A stretch of DNA of 64,000 nt from Platerodrilus igneus (Eukaryota > Arthropoda > Insecta > Coleoptera > Lycidae). The position numbers were made by a program, and so were the translations under genes. Positions 57,720 to 64,000 of this stretch are shown here, piece by piece (the first letter of the stretch is position 1; every line of letters starts with the position of its first letter). A model generated the notes under the pieces. The model searched no databases and was not told the origin of the DNA. It was given only the letters and a program-made list of their open reading frames with translations. Location: positions 5,602,501 to 5,666,500 of the forward strand of contig JARFIW010001108.1 in NCBI GenBank assembly GCA_036346225.1. Direction: 5' to 3'.

Positions 57720-58676
57720 TTATTTCCCGATATCTTTCAGCAATTCATTTGACTTTTTTTCGAATCTTTCTTGAATATCTTTATCTTTTAGTTTCTCAAA
57801 GTCAAAGTGCCTTTTTCCGTTTCTTTTTTTCAAATTTTTAAATTTAAGTGTGGCATTCATAATTACGATGTTATGGTCAGTGTCTATATCTGCTTCTGGG
57901 CAGCTTCTACATTCTTTTACTTTATTCCTAAACCGTTGTCTAACAAGAATGTAATCTATTTGATATCTTCCTATATCTCCTGGCATCTTCCACGTATATC
58001 GTCTTCTAGCATGATGTTGAAATAATGTGTTTGTTATGATTAGATTGTTCTTGTCGCAAAATTCTACCTGACTATTTCCCCTGTCGTTCCTCGTGTCTAA
58101 ACCAAATAAACCTACTACCGGTCCTTCCCTAGCCTCACCTACCATTGCATTAAAATCCGCTGTAATTATTAAATTTGCATGTCCTTTTACGTATCTTAAT
58201 ATGACTTCGATATCTTTGTAGATCGCTTCTATCTCTTCGTCACTGTAGGTAGAGGTGGGCATGTATAGTTGTATTATTACTGTGTTTACCGGTTTAGATT
58301 CTAATCTAACCATAAGTACTCTTTCGTTCTTTTGTAAGTAATTTTCTATACAGTATCCTATCTTTTTCCCCATAATTATCCCCACGCCCAAATTTCCTTC
58401 CTCTGCTCCTGTATGAATTATTCTGAAGTCTCCACTCCAAAAATCCCCCGCCTCTGGCCACCGAACTTCGCTGATCCCTACTATGTCTAGTGCTAACCTA
58501 TTTATTTCGATTTTTAGGTTCTCTAGCTTACTTACTTGCTTCATACTTCTAACATTCCACGCTCCGCCTCGCAAAATGTTCCCGACTATTTTTCTGAGCT
58601 TTGCGAACGCATCCTCCGTAGTAGTCCCCTCCCGGAGATCCGAAAGGAGGACTATTTTAACTAATACTACGCTCAA
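57720..58676 (-). CDS. RTE-type AP endonuclease, intact open frame (318 codons, first ~12 from flanking DNA)
   Basis: AP-like endonuclease of an RTE-type LINE. The open frame begins in the SINE/target-duplication sequence (residues 1-12), so its ATG is accidental. Real family sequence starts at LREGTTTEDAFAKLRK. Landmarks: GAWNVRSMKQVSKLENLK (residue 38), ISEVRWPEAGDFW (Glu of the QEP/SEV site near residue 68), GVGIIMGKK, NTVIIQLYMPTS, LIITADFNAMVG (Asp and Asn of the DxN site around residue 172), GNSQVEFCDKNNLIITNTLF, YTWKMPGDIGRYQIDYILV and ADIDTDHNIVIMNA (catalytic DH). All active-site residues are visible. The closest relatives I know are RTE endonucleases, often annotated as craniofacial development protein 2-like. 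Confidence 0.9.
   Translation of the reverse strand: MSVVLVKIVLLSDLREGTTTEDAFAKLRKIVGNILRGGAWNVRSMKQVSKLENLKIEINRLALDIVGISEVRWPEAGDFWSGDFRIIHTGAEEGNLGVGIIMGKKIGYCIENYLQKNERVLMVRLESKPVNTVIIQLYMPTSTYSDEEIEAIYKDIEVILRYVKGHANLIITADFNAMVGEAREGPVVGLFGLDTRNDRGNSQVEFCDKNNLIITNTLFQHHARRRYTWKMPGDIGRYQIDYILVRQRFRNKVKECRSCPEADIDTDHNIVIMNATLKFKNLKKRNGKRHFDFEKLKDKDIQERFEKKSNELLKDIGK
58648..58662. repeat. SINE target-site duplication, left copy
   Basis: AGGACTATTTTAACT, repeated exactly at 58926-58940. Confidence 0.92.
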
Positions 58677-58925
58677 TTTCCAGGTTCGAATCCCGACACT
58701 GTCCGCATGAAAAATGTTAGGCGATCATTTTTCACAAAAATACGCCCTCGTTCGGATGAGAGGTAAAATGGAGATCCCGTGTGTGAATGATTGTCACGCA
58801 CTTTATATATCCCTACCTTGCTTTGAGCAGCAAATGTTCGGCAATATTCAAAATTTCCAGGTAAAAAGAAACTCGCTTACTGGCCAATAAAGCGCTTTCG
58901 GGTAGAGCATTGGAAAATCACATGT
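58663..58925 (+). mobile_element. tRNA-derived SINE, copy 2
   Basis: 263 bp between 15-bp perfect target duplications in the RTE 5' region. It carries a clean B box (GGTTCGAATCC at about 58683), followed by the body shared with 36268-36520. It is opposite in orientation to the LINE. It starts ~15 bases further upstream than copy 1, so both are probably 5'-truncated at different points. Confidence 0.93.
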
Positions 58926-58940
58926 AGGACTATTTTAACT
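58926..58940. repeat. SINE target-site duplication, right copy
   Basis: Second copy of AGGACTATTTTAACT. Confidence 0.92.
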
Positions 58941-59307
58941 CCGGTATCTTTTACCCACGAGAATGCCATCATTTTATTTCAATTTAGGTACGCTGTGTAC
59001 TTGGGAGGGAATGAGGTGGTTTCCCATTGCCTTCCACATCGCGGTAGTGTGTCTTAGACTGCCATACTAACCCCTATAGTCTCTGCCAATCTAAGTACCG
59101 AAAGAGCCGCTGCATTCTTTCGGGGACCTGTCTTTGTCTGGTTCCTCACTAACGACCCTAGTGCTTTAATTGGACCTGTAGTTTGGCTCTTTAGCTCATT
59201 AGAACACGCAAGTTGTTTCACCTGTTTTAGTAATCTAGAACTTCGGCAAGATGCTGGTCCATTCGAAATAAGGAAAGCTATTAATTCGGCAAATATTCAA
59301 ATGTTGG

Positions 59308-59900
59308 GGGGATTTTGGTAGCCGCAGGCTGCTTCACCCTCTCCACATGTTAGTGAATATCTGGGAAATATGGCATATATTTATAAACTACAGAAGAGAA
59401 CCAAACTGTATATAACAAAAAAAAGCAGCGGCTATGTTCAAAGACAACAAACACAGAAACGAGTAGACTCTTGTTGAAAGCATATGTATAGAACACGCCA
59501 CAGTATGTTTATAAAATAGGGGCAGTAGGAGAAGCAGACAGAAAAACGGTAGACGCCTTTTGGGAAGTTGTGCTTCAGATGTATGAGGATGATAACATGG
59601 ACAGACAAAGTTAATAACAAAAAGGTTAAGAAATAGTAGGGGAATAAAGATATCAGTGGAAAAAAAATATGAGAAATAGAAGGGTAGGATATGTTCTAAG
59701 GCATCTTTGGGGAGTAGTGCGGGATATATTACAAGCAGAGATAGGAAAAAGGAGGTAGAGGTAGACCTAGATCAGACTATTGCACACAGATAGTGAAAGA
59801 TGCAAACTGTAGAAATTTCAAGAAAATGTGTAAATTAGCACAGCATAGGAAACAATGAGGGTACGCGTCTTACCAGTTCCAAGACTGAAGACCTAATGGT
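59308..59900 (+). pseudogene. RTE-type LINE 3' end fragment on the plus strand
   Basis: Starts with a 3' UTR piece (TAGCCGCAGGCTGCTTCACC), followed by C-terminal codons with stops: FGKLCFRCMRMITWTDKVNN (about 59558), GRGRPRSDYCTQIVKDANC (about 59756), CRNFKKMCKLAQHRKQ, and the end ASYQFQD. The order 3' UTR then C-terminus mirrors the head-to-tail fragments at 54835-55654 on the other strand. Confidence 0.8.
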
Positions 59901-60834
59901 GAAGTATTTAAGTAAATTTATATGTATCTAGTTATGATAAACGCGTTCCTAATAGTATAGCAGTATTATAAATATTTATGGATATTAACACTATTGTCAA
60001 AATAAGCAGAATTATGATTAGCTTTTACAAAAACCTTCAAGTGTAGTTAAAAGAGGGACGTTAATTATCCCTGTTAAATAAAATGGTTTAGTTAGTTATG
60101 GAATAAATGTATTTCCAGTGGCGTAAGAATTGATCGGTTCCGCTGCAAGAAATTAAATGCCCTCCCCCCTCTTGTTAACTTGCAAAATTTTGAAAAACAG
60201 TTGCAACACTATAGAGTTCTATACATACAAAATGTTTAGGTTCTACCTATAATAAAAGACATAGTAAACATATAACTAAACGAAAATTTCAGTTATGTAG
60301 AGGTATTCACAATGACTTTTCAAAACGACGTTCTTTTGTTACTAAAATCTCACGCATGCGCTACACTTTCTATTGCGCTTTTAGCTCGCCTACTTTCAAT
60401 AGAAAGGAGTGCCAATCAACTAAGTTTCATTTAATGAGCTTAAGCTCACTGAACGGTCTTTCGGGAAAAGCGGTCGCAACCGGCAAAGTTAAATACAATT
60501 GTATACCGTACACGAATCCGGCACAATACTAACGATAGAATAGTTTTCTACCAGCGCTAATTCGGCCACTTCCCTTACTGGAGAAAGATTTTTGATTTTC
60601 TCTTTCATTAACGTTCGAAAACTAAGAATTTGTCGAGGAAATGTAGAAGACAATCATCTGAATAAAATTTACAAAGTCTGTTTACTTTCTTCATCAGTCC
60701 AAACGCTGAGATGTTCTGGTTGTAGAATTGCGAATTTGATCGAAATATCGTTCATGCTAACAAAACGCGTTGTCAGTTGTTGAATTATGACGTCTTGACA
60801 TACATTGAACACGATTACTTAAAACCTTTCTTCT
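59901..60834. other. No gene; possible hAT-like terminus at 60116
   Basis: CAGTGGCGTAAGAATT at 60116 is the usual start of ZMYM1-type hAT elements (CAGTGGCGTAGC), and CCCTCCCCCCTC follows. It may be the left end of the element whose transposase remains lie at 61740-62640, but no right end was found. Confidence 0.4.
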
Positions 60835-61497
60835 GGTTTTTTATGTGTTCATCTACCGCCAATTCATTAAAAAATCTTTTAGTGTGACGTGAGATAGGTT
60901 TTGGGCCTTTGGGAGCTTCTTTTTAAAAAGTTTTGTCGCCAAAAACTATTCTATCAATTTTATTTTTAATTGTTTGATAATAAAAGAATAACTTATTTCC
61001 GTTGCAATATCTTTAGACTTTTATATTCACTAAACATTAAGTAATTGAAATTGACCAAAATACTTGAAACTAATAAATCAATAATTAATGATTAAAATTA
61101 TGGTGAGTAGCTTTAACTACCAACAATGTTAAAGTTATGAAATTCGAGACTGACTGGCCATTATTGGCTCCTTAGGGTATTTATGCTATCCCTGCCTTCG
61201 CATCGTCTTGAGGGAAGTGCATGTCTGATACTTCTAGATAAAATACATTGTATTGTATTACTTCTTAGTAATCGTAATTCTAACAATTGCTTTCTTATAA
61301 CCTATTGTGACCTACACCTGCAGTATCACATTACGTGTGGAATACAAAGTAGTTGCTTCTTTTCTCACGTCTGATTATGAACTTTCATTATCCTTTTATA
61401 ATGTGTCCTTCAATTATACAATGTAACAATCTATCTCTTAAGATTTAATAATTGCATTTGAATATACATATATATTAACTTAGGGGATATGTAACTC
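60835..61497 (+). repeat. Dispersed repeat family, copy 3
   Basis: Core 61126-61497 matches the copies at 43865 and 45222. The upstream part matches copy 2 only. It is the most diverged copy. Confidence 0.75.
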
Positions 61498-61739
61498 GCG
61501 CTGTCGTTTAGTTACAAAAAGTAGGGGCTATTTTTAAAGTATTCGCAATATGTTCGGCTTTTTAAAAATATCATCGAAAAATTGCTTGCCTATTTTCATC
61601 GTCTTATTTTGAACTGTACGTAAAAGAGGTGCTGCTGGTAACAAATCAATTGAGGGTTGTTGTAAATATTTTGGAATTACGTTAGTGAATTGTAATATTT
61701 TATACTAGAAAACCAGAATCACGATGAACTCGATAGAAC
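61498..61739. other. Spacer
   Basis: AT-rich; possibly the degraded C-terminal part of the hAT transposase, but no motif is readable. Confidence 0.35.
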
Positions 61740-62640
61740 TTACTTCATTTTCAATCATTAGAGCTTCCATTTTTTCAGGATCATGTTTTCGAGACACATC
61801 ATGACACCAATTAAACTCGTTCTTAAAGAAAACAAGCTATCAAATCTTGATGACCATCTAGTTGAAAAAAGCCTCTCGAGTCTACATTTTATATTCTTTA
61901 TAACGTGGCAAGCTGACACTAAAGTAAACGTAAATTTGTTCCACGGTAGTGTAGAATTTGCGAATTTCCAAAATATCACTGGCAGAATCATGTAATACTT
62001 GATTTCAATTGTGCGAGATGCAATGTATGTAAGCAGTTGCTGGATTCCGATTTTTGATACGCACTGAAGATCGCTATATTTACCAATCATATTTGCAGCA
62101 CCATCATAACCTTGCCCACGACAATATAATTGTTCTCAAAGAAACCTATAACTTTGTCTTCGAATGACTGCCCGGATTGATTTTTAGTTCATAAAGTCCT
62201 AGAAAAGTTTCGAAAATGATTAACTTATTGTCTTGATCTGCTTTAACATATCAAATTACAACACACAATTGATCTATTCTACTAGCATCTTGAGTAGTAC
62301 CCAGCAGAAGAGAAAAAGCGGAGCTGGTTTAATTTCACTTAAGATTTGTCTTAATAAAGAAGTCGACAAAAGGTGTATTAGTTTATTCTATATTTTTGAA
62401 CTGAAATATTTTTTTCTATTGGTACCATTTTCAATGTGGGATTTTGGTAATGGATCATGCAAAGGCAACAAATCAACAATTTTAAAAAAATTTCCCTAAT
62501 TCTGGGATAATCCACTTTCATCGTGACTCCGAAAGGAAATATTGCACCTTGTCAAAATTAAATTAACATTTATAATTCTAGATAGCTGCCAATAATGATT
62601 ATTTAGGAGATCTGCTGTCTGATTTGCAAACATCGTATCT
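61740..62640 (-). pseudogene. hAT transposase pseudogene (ZMYM1-like type)
   Basis: hAT transposases of this type share an RNase H-like core with ZMYM1/TTF-type proteins. High to low coordinates: FRSHDESGLSQN (about 62530), GNFFKIVDLLPLHDPLPKSH, SLLLGTTQDASRIDQL (about 62300, the DxTQD position with the first Asp replaced by GTTQD), VKADQDNKLIIFETFLGLYE (about 62240), CRGQGYDGAANMIGKYSDLQ (about 62125, the second catalytic Asp block, intact), SACHVIKN and RLFSTRWSSRFDSLFSLR (about 61865, the TRW block). Frame changes and stops separate the blocks, and the C-terminal dimerisation region is not readable. The longest open piece is 62090-61758. Confidence 0.88.
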
Positions 62641-64000
62641 TACTTAACACCGATTGATTTTATAATACGGAGGGCATTCGGTATAAGTATGACAACTGCA
62701 CCAATAATAATACAATGTGCTTAAATATTAACATATTTACCTTTAAAAAATTTTGATATTTTGGATAGGTTTTTAGAGTTAATAAAATAGTCCCAAGAGA
62801 TAGGAATAGCAACTGTAAAAACAAACTCTGTCTTGTTCGCTTACATCAAATACAAAAATCTGGTTTGCACTACTTTAACAATGTTACACGCACACATGAT
62901 GATTGGTGAAATTTGCCTAATGCTTCTAACTCATACGTAAACAACTACGCTGTAAGTGTTAGTACAGTTTATTTGTATATTTTAAATATACATAGCATAG
63001 CAGTGCAAAAAATACATTAACAGAATCTCACTCAGTTAATTATATTTACATACGAGTTTCATTTATTCTTAGAAGAAACCGTTGAAACGTTACATATATT
63101 TTATTGCAATTTTTATAAAAATTCTGTTTGTGGAGACCTTAAATTAATTTATATCGATTTTATAATGCTAAAAATTTAGACTGAATCACACAAAGGAAAA
63201 ATACATTAACAAACAACAAAGCATTTGCTACTACATAAGCGGTGAATACTTTTCTCTGTATGGATATTGTATGAGTGTATTGATTTTCGAAATATAAGGT
63301 ATAAGGCTTTGCTTCTATGTCGTTGCATGTCGAAAATTCCATCGTTAGACTATCTGCAAATTTGGTACAATTAATTAGCAACATTTGATTTTAACTTTAA
63401 TAACGTAAAATTAGAAAGCATAGTGGGTTTAGTTTTATACAAAACAGCCATTTCCTTGTCTTTAGTTGGAGTTGTTTTTAAACTGTCAAATTTATTTTTT
63501 TTATAATTGTTCAAAAAGGGTTACTTAGTCAAACGATTAAATAAAAACACATATTCAAAGCTAAGACTCATATTATGCATGTTATTAGTCGGATGATTTA
63601 GATAAACGAACAATTACTCCCATTATTGGTATATAAGTAGTATGCAAGAAGCCCAGAATACAATGATAAAAATATTTGTAATACCACTAATGATTATTCC
63701 TTTATTAATCTTTGGTGAGGCTGTTAATAACAGTTTAAGAAATGATTGATTAAAAATAGATGGTGTGTGATTACTTGTTACGTTCCGTTTCTATATTTAA
63801 ATATTTTGGCTCATGGTTAATTTATAATATTTTCATTTCATGTAATTAAATTTAATATTCCCTACTGTACCTACAGTGATGTGCAAACTTGCTAAGCGTT
63901 TCGGGCTTCCCTCAAATTTGAAGTAATTGCTTATTCAACACCCTGTAGGTTTTGTTAGTACATGCAATTATCATTTAAATATAGCAAATTTACTCTTTCA
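62641..64000. other. No recognisable gene; possible hAT-like terminus at 63874
   Basis: AT-rich with short frames only. CAGTGATGTGCAAACTT at 63874 resembles the left end of hAT-type MITEs and would continue beyond the window. Confidence 0.35.

Larger units (their letters stand above)
55655..59330 (-). mobile_element. RTE-type LINE, copy 2, nearly complete, with a SINE inside
   Basis: Minus-strand element: 5' region 59330-58941 (matches 45785-46140), SINE insertion at 58925-58663, endonuclease 58640-57720, linker and RT to about 56405, C-terminus 56184-55809, and 3' UTR to about 55655. The SINE split the 5' region; its 15-bp duplication restores the reading when removed. Confidence 0.9.

Noticed and set aside
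58663..58700. tRNA gene (GGTTCGAATCC)
   Set aside because: Only the B-box/T-arm motif is present, without acceptor, D or anticodon arms, and it belongs to a repeated SINE body.

Overview
The window looks like intergenic heterochromatin-type DNA from an arthropod, most likely an insect. It is strongly AT-rich and carries metazoan retroelements and DNA transposons (BEL/Pao, Gypsy, several non-LTR clades, mariner, hAT, a tRNA-derived SINE). I found no convincing host gene, no bacterial-style operon and no rRNA or tRNA gene. Every protein signal I could place belongs to a mobile element, and almost all are broken by stops and frameshifts. I cannot name the species; a hemipteran-like insect is only a guess.

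Layout, left to right. 1-605: GC-rich, gag-like fragment on the minus strand running off the left edge. 606-11084: AT-rich DNA with one small imperfect tandem array near 4.2-4.4 kb. 11085-12190: decayed mariner. 13350-13845: long palindromic (foldback) element. 14158-16523: two diverged direct copies of a ~0.8-0.9 kb repeat. 17825-19260: decayed copy of an uncharacterised multi-copy arthropod protein family. 20850-35062: a three-level nest. An R2-like LINE (minus strand) is split 9 codons before its stop by a BEL/Pao LTR retrotransposon (plus strand, 5-bp target duplication GTACA), and that element is split in its pol gene by a LOA/R1-type LINE (plus strand, 14-bp target duplication). 35105-37432: partial Ty3/Gypsy element carrying a SINE. 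38125-39960: decayed LINE. 40435-43112: hAT-like composite element rich in GTATCGATAC words, with 8-bp target duplication CTTCTAAA. 43865-45608: two copies of a dispersed repeat (third copy near 61 kb). 45785-48208: RTE-type LINE cut off inside its RT. 49870-54433: candidate DNA transposon with 14-bp inverted ends that encloses the second, more complete copy of the uncharacterised protein family. 54835-59900: an RTE-type LINE (minus) holding a second SINE, flanked by further RTE 3'-end fragments. 60116-62640: hAT-like terminus, dispersed repeat and ZMYM1-like hAT transposase pseudogene. The remainder has no recognisable gene.

The most interesting signal is the uncharacterised protein family (17.8-19.3 kb and 52.3-54.0 kb). 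Its better copy lies between inverted terminal repeats with a possible 3-bp TAA target duplication, and its conserved Asp, Cys and Glu blocks are arranged in a way that could be a DDE-type transposase. The second is the nested insertion, whose order of events can be read directly from three target-site arguments.
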